Assembly: GCA_020433785.1 (NCBI GenBank)
Contig: JAGRCC010000142.1
Coordinates: 1-11,154, forward strand
Length of the DNA stretch: 11,154 nucleotides
Direction of reading: 5' to 3'
DNA from: Anaerolineae bacterium
GTDB taxonomy: Bacteria; Chloroflexota; Anaerolineae; 4572-78; J111
In this document: piece after piece, positions 1 to 6,590 of the stretch
Position numbering within the stretch: the first letter of the stretch is position 1
How the letters are laid out: the number at the start of each line of letters is the position of its first letter
Position numbers and translations under genes: made by a program
Notes under the pieces: model-generated
What the model was told of the DNA's origin: nothing
The model's input: the letters and a program-made list of their open reading frames with translations, nothing else
Database searches by the model: none

Positions 1-1880
1 GGATAAGCCACAGCCAGATACCAATCGGGCGGCGGCTGGTTAAAGCGCAAGCGCCCTGCCTCGACGGTGACGTAAGGCGCGAAAATCGTGGGCTGCTGGT
101 TGACCATGTCCGCGTTGACCAGCACATAGTCGATGCCCGCACCGGTCAAAGCCTGATGCAGGGCCTCGGGCGACGGATCGGCCGGCTGCGGGAACGGCAG
201 CAGCGCGCCGCCTGTCGCGGTGATTAGAGCATCGGTTGCGGGGGGGCCGGCCAGACGTGGATCGGTATCGCCGCCTTGTTGCAGCCAGTGCAGGGCGAGG
301 TCAGGCCATAACAACCATTGATACAGGACGACTTTATGGGTGTGGCCCGGTTTTACAAAGGAAGCCAGGGGCCAGGCTTGCGGATTGTCGATCAGCGGGG
401 CGGCAAAGGTGGGCAGCAGCTCGCCGGTGGTGTTAAAGGTACTCAGGGTCAACGTTGGGGCCTGAGCGGCATAACTGTCTAACAGTTGTAAGGTTTGGGC
501 ATCGAGGTTGGCTAGTGTGGTGTAAGTGATGTTATCGACCTGCCGCAAGTAGACGCTCATACCGATAACATCGAGCGAGAACAGCGTGTCTAACTGATTG
601 GTGCCTTCCAGGATAATCACCGAAGGGAAACGCCGGGCCAGATCGGCCACAACAGCGGCGCTCTCGCGCAAGCCATAGCCGGCGAAACGCCCTTCGACAA
701 ACACGCTGCGCTCTTCAGCCGGGAGGGGCGCGCCGGGCATATCGAACAGAATGAAATAGTCGAAGCGGATGGCCGGCCAACTGAGCAGCAGCCCCATAGC
801 TAAAGCCAACCCCCACCGCGCCATCTCCGGCCGAGCGGGAGCCGTGCGTCGCTGCCAGACGGTCATTAGCCACCCGGCCAACTGCTCGATGCCCCAAGCG
901 ATGATGAGGCTGATCGGCACGATGGCCGGCAGCGAATATTTGGCGTAGGCGTATTTCAAAATGAGCATAAAGGTGCTGACGTTCAGCCCGATAAGAATGG
1001 CCAGACATAGCCCCATCTTGTCGCGTTTGAGGATGATCCAGCCGAGGGAGAGAAGAAAAAAGGCGATCATCGGCCAGGTGAGATAGGCGCTAAACCAATC
1101 GCCGCTGGTCAGCAGATTGTTCCAAACCGTGCCGGTCCAGCTGCCCGCCGGCTCGGTGGTCATCAGCTTTTGAGCGTGATCTTCTTCAAAGATATTCAAG
1201 CCGGTGATGAATATCGGCAGCCAGAAGAGAAAGGCCACCCCGTAGACCACCGTTAGCAACTTGACGATGCGTCCCCAGCGGATGTCTCGACCCAACAGCA
1301 GCCAAAATAAAATCGGAGCCGGATAGTACAAGGCCGCGTAAGCTTTGGTCAATGCGCCCAGGCCGAAGATTAAACCCAAAACCACGGCCCATTTGAACGT
1401 CGGCTGTCGCCACAGGTGGAAACTGAACAGGAGGCCGGCGGCGGTAAACATCGTCAGCAGCGTATCGGACAGCGCCGTCCGGTCGTAAAACAGCGCCATT
1501 GGGCTGATCAGATAGATGAAGGCTGCCAGCCAGCCAATGCGCCGGCTGCCGTACAACGTCTGCCCCAGTTGGTAACACAGCAGACCCGTCGCCCCCCCGG
1601 CCAAGACCGAGATGAAGCGGGCGGCATAAACGTGGTCCTGAAACAGCGGCAGAACCGCCGCCACTAGCCAGACATAGAGCTGCTTAAATCCTTCCCGCAT
1701 CCCGATAAACAGATCGCCGTCGGTCAGGGTGACTTCGGATCGAATAATATGCCGCCATTCGTCAACCGTGACGGGTAGGTCGGTTAGATTGGTTAAGCGG
1801 ATCACCAGGAAGATGAGCAGGTATAAGGCCAAGGCCAATTGCTGCCGGCGCTGTTCAGTTAGAAACGTTGTGTTGGTCAT
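1..1880 (-). CDS. GT39-type membrane glycosyltransferase (ArnT/PMT-like), 3' end missing
   Basis: One uninterrupted reading frame of 626 codons starts at ATG 1880-1878 and runs off the window, so the C-terminus is missing. It reads as a GT-C fold glycosyltransferase that would transfer a sugar from a polyprenyl-phosphate donor on the outer face of the cytoplasmic membrane. After a first membrane helix (about residues 14-30) comes the acidic pair D40-E41 in a VDEWRH context, where this family carries its catalytic Asp-Glu in the first periplasmic loop. The loop motif FYDRTALSDTLLTMF (131-145) and a KYSLPAIVP segment near 314-322 are also typical. About ten hydrophobic helices extend to residue 371, followed by a soluble C-terminal part of more than 240 residues. 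No Shine-Dalgarno precedes the ATG, but an in-frame stop at 1910-1908 limits the start. A promoter lies upstream at 1922-1950. Family call is firm; acceptor substrate unknown. Confidence 0.9.
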   Translation of the reverse strand, partial: MTNTTFLTEQRRQQLALALYLLIFLVIRLTNLTDLPVTVDEWRHIIRSEVTLTDGDLFIGMREGFKQLYVWLVAAVLPLFQDHVYAARFISVLAGGATGLLCYQLGQTLYGSRRIGWLAAFIYLISPMALFYDRTALSDTLLTMFTAAGLLFSFHLWRQPTFKWAVVLGLIFGLGALTKAYAALYYPAPILFWLLLGRDIRWGRIVKLLTVVYGVAFLFWLPIFITGLNIFEEDHAQKLMTTEPAGSWTGTVWNNLLTSGDWFSAYLTWPMIAFFLLSLGWIILKRDKMGLCLAILIGLNVSTFMLILKYAYAKYSLPAIVPISLIIAWGIEQLAGWLMTVWQRRTAPARPEMARWGLALAMGLLLSWPAIRFDYFILFDMPGAPLPAEERSVFVEGRFAGYGLRESAAVVADLARRFPSVIILEGTNQLDTLFSLDVIGMSVYLRQVDNITYTTLANLDAQTLQLLDSYAAQAPTLTLSTFNTTGELLPTFAAPLIDNPQAWPLASFVKPGHTHKVVLYQWLLWPDLALHWLQQGGDTDPRLAGPPATDALITATGGALLPFPQPADPSPEALHQALTGAGIDYVLVNADMVNQQPTIFAPYVTVEAGRLRFNQPPPDWYLAVAY

Positions 1881-1921
1881 ATATAAAGGACGGATCAGAC
1901 TGAGACGTTAGGAATTCGCCA

Positions 1922-1950
1922 AGGATAACAGCTTAGGGCTTAAGTGTCAA
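1922..1950 (-). promoter_or_regulatory. Sigma-70-like promoter for the glycosyltransferase gene
   Basis: On the minus strand a perfect -35 box TTGACA (1950-1945) is followed after 17 bp by TATCCT (1927-1922), a 4/6 match to the -10 consensus. Transcription would start near 1915, giving a leader of about 35 nt before the ATG at 1880. Box spacing is ideal; there is no experimental support. Confidence 0.5.
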
Positions 1951-2000
1951 AAGAATTTTGCTGATCGATAGTTTGTCGTTGTGTATTAGGTTGTTAGGAT

Positions 2001-2029
2001 TAGACACCATTTAACCCTTATGATATAAT
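2001..2029 (+). promoter_or_regulatory. Strong sigma-70-like promoter with extended -10, driving the RiPP-like unit
   Basis: TAGACA at 2001-2006 (5/6 match to the -35 consensus) is followed after exactly 17 bp by a perfect TATAAT at 2024-2029. A TG dinucleotide at 2021-2022, one base before the hexamer, makes a full extended -10. Transcription would begin near 2036. This is the best promoter match in the window and points straight at the peptide gene at 2285, which fits high expression of a precursor peptide. Confidence 0.7.
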
Positions 2030-2270
2030 CGCGCCTTACAATCTTAACCCTATGCCGTTCTGTGCTTCACCCCCACCCGTCTTGGTTTCGTCTTACTGTC
2101 TCCCTATCGGATTTCGTCTGCGCTCACTACTCAATCGCTAAAATACCCACTCTAAATCTGCCGGATTTCGCCGGCTTGCCTAAATCGGTTCAAAATTTAC
2201 CGGGGACTGCGTGGCAAAGCTTTCGCAATTTCTATCGTTGGGCTTTACAAGCTGATTTTTAATTGATATC

Positions 2271-2284
2271 AAAGGAGACAACCC
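2271..2284 (+). promoter_or_regulatory. Ribosome-binding site of the precursor peptide
   Basis: AAAGGAG at 2271-2277 lies seven bases before the ATG at 2285. It is a near-perfect Shine-Dalgarno and decides the start of an otherwise very short gene. By contrast, the two genes downstream have no recognisable Shine-Dalgarno and may rely on coupling or structure. Confidence 0.75.
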
Positions 2285-2428
2285 ATGAAAGAATTAAAAT
2301 TAGATTTCGTGAAGTTGGAAGATAAACTGGCCAAAGAGTTGTCGGAGTTGAAGAAAGTCAGTGATAGCCTGGACCATCCCGAGCAAAAGAGCGGCATGAC
2401 CGATATCCTGTTTGGGAATTGCCGGTAA
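2285..2428 (+). CDS. Candidate RiPP precursor peptide, 47 aa, C-terminal Asn-Cys-Arg
   Basis: This 47-codon frame begins at ATG 2285 behind an excellent ribosome-binding site and ends at TAA 2426-2428. The first 30 or so residues are rich in Lys, Glu and Leu with heptad-like spacing (starting MKELKLDFVKLEDKLAKELS), as expected for a helical leader peptide. A His-Pro-Glu-Gln turn follows, then a short tail, KSGMTDILFGNCR. The only cysteine is C46, next to the C-terminal Arg47; other heterocyclisable residues are Ser20, Ser26, Ser28, Ser36 and Thr39. It sits first in the unit, ahead of a ThiF-YcaO cyclodehydratase, so I infer it is the substrate, with Cys46 the probable azoline site. It matches no precursor family I can name (not Nif11 or nitrile-hydratase-like). 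The leader/core boundary is unknown. Coding status is well supported; the RiPP role is inferred from context. Confidence 0.75.
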   Translation: MKELKLDFVKLEDKLAKELSELKKVSDSLDHPEQKSGMTDILFGNCR

Positions 2429-2429
2429 C

Positions 2430-2448
2430 CTTAGGCGTGTGGCCTAAG
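2430..2448 (+). terminator. Hairpin just after the precursor stop; possible attenuator or partial terminator
   Basis: A perfect 7-bp stem (CTTAGGC 2430-2436 with GCCTAAG 2442-2448, loop GTGTG) starts one base after the stop codon. The following bases TTGTCGTT are only moderately T-rich, so full termination is doubtful. In RiPP operons such a hairpin often lets precursor mRNA exceed enzyme mRNA, either by partial termination or by 3'-end protection. Confidence 0.45.
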
Positions 2449-2474
2449 TTGTCGTTCGCCAGCCGGTAGCGATT

Positions 2475-2539
2475 CAGACGGGATGTCTGGGCTATGGTGA
2501 AATACGGCTGAACGTATCAATGCCTAATAAGCCCCATAG
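2475..2539 (+). other. Cluster of small inverted repeats between precursor and hydroxylase genes
   Basis: CAGAC/GTCTG (2475-2479 with 2485-2489) is followed by CTATGG (2492-2497), which can pair with CCATAG (2534-2539). The enclosed interval itself contains ATACG/CGTAT (2502-2506 with 2513-2517). The region could fold as a hairpin plus a nested stem in the mRNA. The stems are only 5-6 bp, so chance is a real alternative. Confidence 0.3.
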
Positions 2540-2590
2540 AAATTGTGAAAATTTTGCTACGCTAGTTAGAAGAGTTTGATCAAGAAAATT

Positions 2591-3400
2591 ATGGACACCT
2601 ATTTTGACGAACACGGTAATTCGCTTAAGCCGGTCTCATTAAAACAGATCGATGAGTCGCTGGCGGTGCTGCCGCTGCCGTGGCACAAAGATGGCTACCA
2701 TCAATTTGCTGAACTAATGAGCCAGGGTGCGCAGCCGGACTCGGATGAGAGTGGCTTTCCGTGTTTGTTTGGCCTGGCCGCCTTTCAACAAAAATACCTC
2801 TACGTTTCATTTTATAACGCCATGGATGACGAGAATTCGCTGTCGAGTTTAAGCACCTGTTTTAGCGATTTTGCCACGCTAATTACGCGGGAACGAACCA
2901 TGGAGGAGCGCAAATATGAAGGGCTAATGTGTATCTTCAAGCAGCCGAGAGCGGATGGGACCGCCGGGTCATTTAGAGACAGCGCTTCAATATTCTGGTC
3001 GTTTTTGCAAGACCTTAATCAAAGAGATCCGTCGCCCTGGCCCAAAAATGCCCATACCGATCCCAGTTCGAGATTGTTTAGATACTGTTTTGCCGGCCGG
3101 CAGTGGTTTGTAATTTACTTTTCGCCATTACATCAATATCGCGCCAGACAATCAGACAACTTCATGGTATTTTTTCAACCGCCGGAAGTGTTCACCGTCC
3201 ATATCGAAACCAATCCAAACTTTGAAAAGGTGCGAACCACCATCCGTAAACGAGTCGAAACGTACGCCGGACGCTCGGCTATGGTTCATCTGGCGCACTT
3301 TGCCGATAGTCGGCCTGAGCTAATGCGGGCGCTGGGTCCCTATTGGGATGGGGCCTTGTCGAATTTGTTTGGCGAGCCGCCCCCGGATGAAGAGCGCTAG
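2591..3400 (+). CDS. YqcI/YcgG-family protein, putative heme-dependent N-hydroxylase
   Basis: A 269-residue cytoplasmic protein with no signal peptide or membrane segment. It shows the layout of the YqcI/YcgG family: a GFPCLFG motif (55-61), FWSFLQDLNQRD with a following WP (135-151), and an aromatic core with SPLHQYR (178-184) leading to FFQPPEVF (194-201), close to the family's FQPRxxF. Characterised members are DcsA (D-cycloserine pathway, heme protein that makes N-hydroxy-arginine from arginine) and GntA (heme-dependent N-hydroxylase of guanitoxin biosynthesis), both oxidising guanidine nitrogens. The gene lies between a peptide ending in arginine and a cyclodehydratase, so I infer oxidation of the Arg47 guanidine. 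Start: ATG 2591 is preferred; an in-frame TTG at 2576 would add five residues; neither has a good Shine-Dalgarno. The stop is 18 nt before the next gene. Family call is fairly firm; the substrate is inferred. Confidence 0.75.
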   Translation: MDTYFDEHGNSLKPVSLKQIDESLAVLPLPWHKDGYHQFAELMSQGAQPDSDESGFPCLFGLAAFQQKYLYVSFYNAMDDENSLSSLSTCFSDFATLITRERTMEERKYEGLMCIFKQPRADGTAGSFRDSASIFWSFLQDLNQRDPSPWPKNAHTDPSSRLFRYCFAGRQWFVIYFSPLHQYRARQSDNFMVFFQPPEVFTVHIETNPNFEKVRTTIRKRVETYAGRSAMVHLAHFADSRPELMRALGPYWDGALSNLFGEPPPDEER

Positions 3401-3418
3401 GTCAATTCGTTCAACTCA

Positions 3419-5899
3419 ATGAACTCGAAGCAGCCACGATATTATCGATTGTCTCCCGACATCGATGTTGTACCTCTGCCTAATAATGAGATGTTATTTC
3501 GCTCCGATCGAGTGGCGGTTCGTCTTGGCGGCGAGTCGTCCCTTTTTTTTGTTGAGCAGATACTCCCCCTGCTCGATGGTCAACGCAGCTTCGACCAACT
3601 GACGGCTGAGCTGACCGATACCCCTTCAGAGGTGTTACAAGGTTACCTCGATCAGTTGGTTCAAATCCAGATTTTACAGCGCTTAGATAAACCGCAGCAT
3701 ATGGCACCCATGGCCGAGCAAGTATTGGAGCCTTTCTTGACCATGCTCAATACCTTGGGTCTGCCGCCGACCGCCTCGATAGAAAAGCTGCGAGCCTTTC
3801 ACATCGCGATTGTCGGGTTAGAAGGGCCTGGGGCTCATATCGCCTCGATTTTGGGACAATGTGGCATCGGTCGTCTGACGCTGGTCGATCCGTTTCCCTG
3901 CCACCCTGGTAATCTTGCTTTGATGCCGGTGGCGAATACCGATTCAATTGGGAAACCCCGGCAAAAGGTGGTTAAAGCCATGCTGGCTGCTCACCCGACC
4001 ACAACCGAGATTGTCACTGCCGAAACTCAAGCCCTAACCCCTGAGACGATGGCGGCACTGGTCGCCGATCATCATTTTGTGATCGGCTGTTTCGATCGAG
4101 GCTTTCTGGCCGCCAATCAGTGGCTAAATCAAGCCAGTTTGAAATGGAGAATTCCGGCGATCTATGTAGAGGCAGCCGGACACATGGGGTGGGTTGGCCC
4201 GCTGGTAGCCCCCGGCCAAACGGCCTGTTACGATTGTTTTCGCCGGCGCCGGTTGGCCACGGCCGACAGCATCGATGAAGCGATCGCGTATGAAACGTAT
4301 TTGAGCCAGCGCCACGAACCCGTTCTCCATCATCGGGGCGTGTTGCCGGCGATGATGCCGTATTTAGCCAGTATGGCTGTAATGGACATCTTTAAACATT
4401 TGCTGTCGCTGAGCCAATCCACCTTGATGGGCCAGGTGTTGGCCTTTAATGCCCTCACTTCACAAACAAACGTGCATCCTGTCTTGCAGAAACCTGACTG
4501 TTCGATTTGCCACGGTCGGTCGATCTGGCCACGGTCTCAGCCTATCCTGACGGAATTGGCGTCGATGCCATCATCAGCCGGTGATCTGCTGGCTGTCGCT
4601 TCTCAATTGGTAGACTCACAGACCGGTGTCGTCAAGAGTACCTCCCCGATTTTCAATAACGACGGGGATCAGGCCCATTTTTTCCATGCCGAGTTGGCGA
4701 ATCATCAGCCTGTGGCTGACGATGATCGGCGGGTTCTGCATGCGCTGGGCAAAGGGCTAAACTCAAATGCGGCTCGGGCCGGAGCGTTGGGGGAAGCAAT
4801 TGAGTCTTATGCCGGATTATGCTGGAGCTACGATGAGATTGTCTATGCCCGGCGAAGCGACCTCGACAAAGCAGCGCTCGATCCCCGGCAGTTGGGTTTG
4901 TATCTGCCGTTTCAGTATGAGCACCTGCCTTATGTGCCTTATCAAGATGAAAGCCGTCTGGGTTGGGTCGCGGCTCGCTCGCTGGTGACCGGCGACGAAG
5001 TTTATATTCCGGCCTTAGCCGTATTCATGACGTATAAGCCGCCACAGCCGCAAGAGTTTATTTGCCCGACCACCTCCAATGGCCTGGCTACGGGGACAAC
5101 CCTGGCGGAGGCTATTTTACGAGCGACGTTAGAGGTTATCGAGCGAGATGCTTTTATCATCACCTGGCTTAATCGCCTCCCTTGCCGGCAAATCGATGTC
5201 AGCAACCACCCTGATCGGCAGTTGGTCGAACTATGTGAAACCTATCGGCGAAAACAGGTCGCGCTTCGATTAATTCAGATCCCGACCGATCAACCTTGTT
5301 TCGTCTTTCTGGCATTGGCTGTGCAGCTAGATGGTTCCGGCCCGGCAGTAGTAACGGGGCTAGGGGCTGATATCGAGCCGGATCGGGCCGCGCGTCAAGC
5401 CATTCTTGAAGCGGTTCAAACTCGAACCGGAATGCAAGCGACGCTGCACAAACCGGAGACACAGCAACAGATCAAGTCGCTCGTGTCCAATCCGTCTCTG
5501 GTCAAAGTGACGTCCGATCACGCGCTTCGTTACGCCAATCCGGCTACGCGGCCGGCGTTTGATTTTTTGTTAAACCAGCCGGTCATCTCGCTCGATTGGT
5601 CAGCCCATGAGTTGATGCGGAGTGATGAGTCAACCGTGGCTCGCTTAACCGCATTGGTCGCGTCTTTGCGCTCCCAGGGTCAGGATCTCATCTATTGTAA
5701 TATGACGCCGCCTGATATGGGCCGATTAGGTTTACATACGGCTAGAGTGGTGTTGCCCGGATTTCAACCCATTTATTTTGGCCGGCAGGCGCGGCGATTG
5801 GCTTGCCCCCGCTTGTATGAACTGCCTCAGCATTTGGACTTTAGCGAGGCGCCGACCGAAGTGGATCAGCTCAATGATGATCCGCATCCATTTGCTTAG
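3419..5899 (+). CDS. Fused RRE-ThiF-YcaO azoline-forming cyclodehydratase (TOMM C-D fusion)
   Basis: An 826-residue cytoplasmic enzyme that would convert Cys (or Ser/Thr) of a peptide to azoline using ATP. Residues 6-92 look like a winged-helix RiPP recognition element that grips the leader. Residues 126-365 are an E1/ThiF-like domain with the nucleotide-fold signature IVGLEGPG (131-138) and a four-cysteine zinc site (C270, C273, C361, C364). Residues from about 400 form the YcaO domain: GKGLNSNAARAGALGEAIES (444-463) with ATP/Mg-site acidic residues E459 and E462, and a second LEVIERDAF block (571-579). The C-terminus PHPFA is one residue off the PxPxP tail typical of heterocycle-forming YcaO proteins. 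Fused C-D enzymes are known from patellamide/trunkamide-type clusters. No FMN dehydrogenase is nearby, so the product may stay an azoline. ATG 3419 has no Shine-Dalgarno; coupling to the upstream gene is likely. Confidence 0.93.
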   Translation: MNSKQPRYYRLSPDIDVVPLPNNEMLFRSDRVAVRLGGESSLFFVEQILPLLDGQRSFDQLTAELTDTPSEVLQGYLDQLVQIQILQRLDKPQHMAPMAEQVLEPFLTMLNTLGLPPTASIEKLRAFHIAIVGLEGPGAHIASILGQCGIGRLTLVDPFPCHPGNLALMPVANTDSIGKPRQKVVKAMLAAHPTTTEIVTAETQALTPETMAALVADHHFVIGCFDRGFLAANQWLNQASLKWRIPAIYVEAAGHMGWVGPLVAPGQTACYDCFRRRRLATADSIDEAIAYETYLSQRHEPVLHHRGVLPAMMPYLASMAVMDIFKHLLSLSQSTLMGQVLAFNALTSQTNVHPVLQKPDCSICHGRSIWPRSQPILTELASMPSSAGDLLAVASQLVDSQTGVVKSTSPIFNNDGDQAHFFHAELANHQPVADDDRRVLHALGKGLNSNAARAGALGEAIESYAGLCWSYDEIVYARRSDLDKAALDPRQLGLYLPFQYEHLPYVPYQDESRLGWVAARSLVTGDEVYIPALAVFMTYKPPQPQEFICPTTSNGLATGTTLAEAILRATLEVIERDAFIITWLNRLPCRQIDVSNHPDRQLVELCETYRRKQVALRLIQIPTDQPCFVFLALAVQLDGSGPAVVTGLGADIEPDRAARQAILEAVQTRTGMQATLHKPETQQQIKSLVSNPSLVKVTSDHALRYANPATRPAFDFLLNQPVISLDWSAHELMRSDESTVARLTALVASLRSQGQDLIYCNMTPPDMGRLGLHTARVVLPGFQPIYFGRQARRLACPRLYELPQHLDFSEAPTEVDQLNDDPHPFA

Positions 5900-5918
5900 C
5901 AGCGTTAGGGGAAAGGCA

Positions 5919-6548
5919 ATGATTTGGGACAAGGATGGCAAGGAGATGGTTCAGGTTCCGGCCGGAGATTTTCTGTGCGGCCCTGAACTTGAAAAAATCT
6001 ATGTGCCGGAATATTGGATCGATAAGACGCCGGTTACCAATGCCGAGTATGCCCGTTTTGTATCGGACACCAATTATGACCCGCCGCATCACTGGCAGGG
6101 GCCGGCTTATCCCTCGCAGATAGCTAACCATCCGGTGGTGTATGTTTCTTGGTACGATGCCCACGCTTACGCCTCGTGGGCCGGTAAGCAGTTGCCCACC
6201 GAACACGCCTGGGAAAAAGCGGCCCGTGGCTGCGATGGGCAAGAATATACCTGGGGTGCGCAGCCACCGACGGTTGAATTATGCAATTTCGCCGGTAAAG
6301 TAGGGACAACCACCTCTGTGGGCCGATACTCTCCTCAAGGTGATAGCCCGTATGGTTGTGTCGATATGGCCGGAAACGTGTGGGAATGGACCGTTGATAG
6401 TTATGATGAAGCCAATAAGGTCTTACGCGGCGCTTCGTGGTTGTCTCATATTAGACACCTGCCTACAACGCGTCGCCTGGCTTTAAATCCGATATCTTAT
6501 GATTTTGTGTTCGGCTTCAGATGTATGTATATCCCTGAATCTTCATAA
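5919..6548 (+). CDS. SUMF1/FGE-sulfatase domain protein lacking the copper-site cysteines
   Basis: A compact 209-residue protein made of a single formylglycine-generating-enzyme-like (SUMF1) domain: MVQVPAGDFLCG (10-21), YWIDKTPVTNAEYARFV (32-48), VVYVSWYDAHAYASWAG (73-89), QLPTEHAWEKAARG (91-104), PYGCVDMAGNVWEWT (144-158), VLRGASW (168-174) and FGFRC (198-202). In true FGE the segment after RGGS contains two copper-binding cysteines; the matching positions here are S176 and L181, so formylglycine chemistry by the known mechanism is unlikely. Ergothioneine-type EgtB proteins share the fold but need an extra DinB-like domain, which is absent. It is last in the unit, 19 nt after the cyclodehydratase stop, so it probably serves the peptide pathway as an altered oxidase, a binding partner or a scaffold. 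ATG 5919 follows a GAAAGG stretch; longer in-frame starts would overlap the upstream gene by more than 100 nt. Confidence 0.9.
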   Translation: MIWDKDGKEMVQVPAGDFLCGPELEKIYVPEYWIDKTPVTNAEYARFVSDTNYDPPHHWQGPAYPSQIANHPVVYVSWYDAHAYASWAGKQLPTEHAWEKAARGCDGQEYTWGAQPPTVELCNFAGKVGTTTSVGRYSPQGDSPYGCVDMAGNVWEWTVDSYDEANKVLRGASWLSHIRHLPTTRRLALNPISYDFVFGFRCMYIPESS

Positions 6549-6590
6549 ATAGAACGCCCGATGAAATGGGCTCCGGCCAAACGGGTGAGG

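Larger units (their letters stand above)
1881..2284. other. Divergent intergenic region between glycosyltransferase and peptide gene
   Basis: No convincing gene lies in these 404 bases. It holds two back-to-back promoters (1922-1950 minus, 2001-2029 plus) about 50 bp apart, then an untranslated leader of about 250 nt ahead of the small peptide gene. The leader contains a small GC hairpin (GCCGG 2160-2164 with CCGGC 2171-2175, loop ATTTCG) and a weak GCTT/AAGC stem at 2242-2252 before a T run. I recognise no known riboswitch. Two possible short reading frames inside the leader (ATG 2052, GTG 2062) have no ribosome-binding site and no recognisable protein. Confidence 0.6.

Noticed and set aside
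1186..1578. 130-codon minus-strand frame
   Set aside because: It lies in another frame of the intact glycosyltransferase gene, whose translation shows clear GT39 motifs.
2062..2262. 66-codon GTG-started frame, and a 29-codon ATG frame at 2052, between the promoter and the peptide gene
   Set aside because: No ribosome-binding site, unlikely composition and no recognisable family; more simply untranslated leader.
5919..6548. Calling the SUMF1 protein a formylglycine-generating enzyme
   Set aside because: Both copper-binding cysteine positions are replaced (S176, L181), and no sulfatase or Cys-x-Pro-x-Arg target is nearby.
6549..6590. Bidirectional terminator between the SUMF1 and MFS genes
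   Set aside because: Only a 4-bp GCCC/GGGC stem with an 8-nt loop and no T tract is visible.
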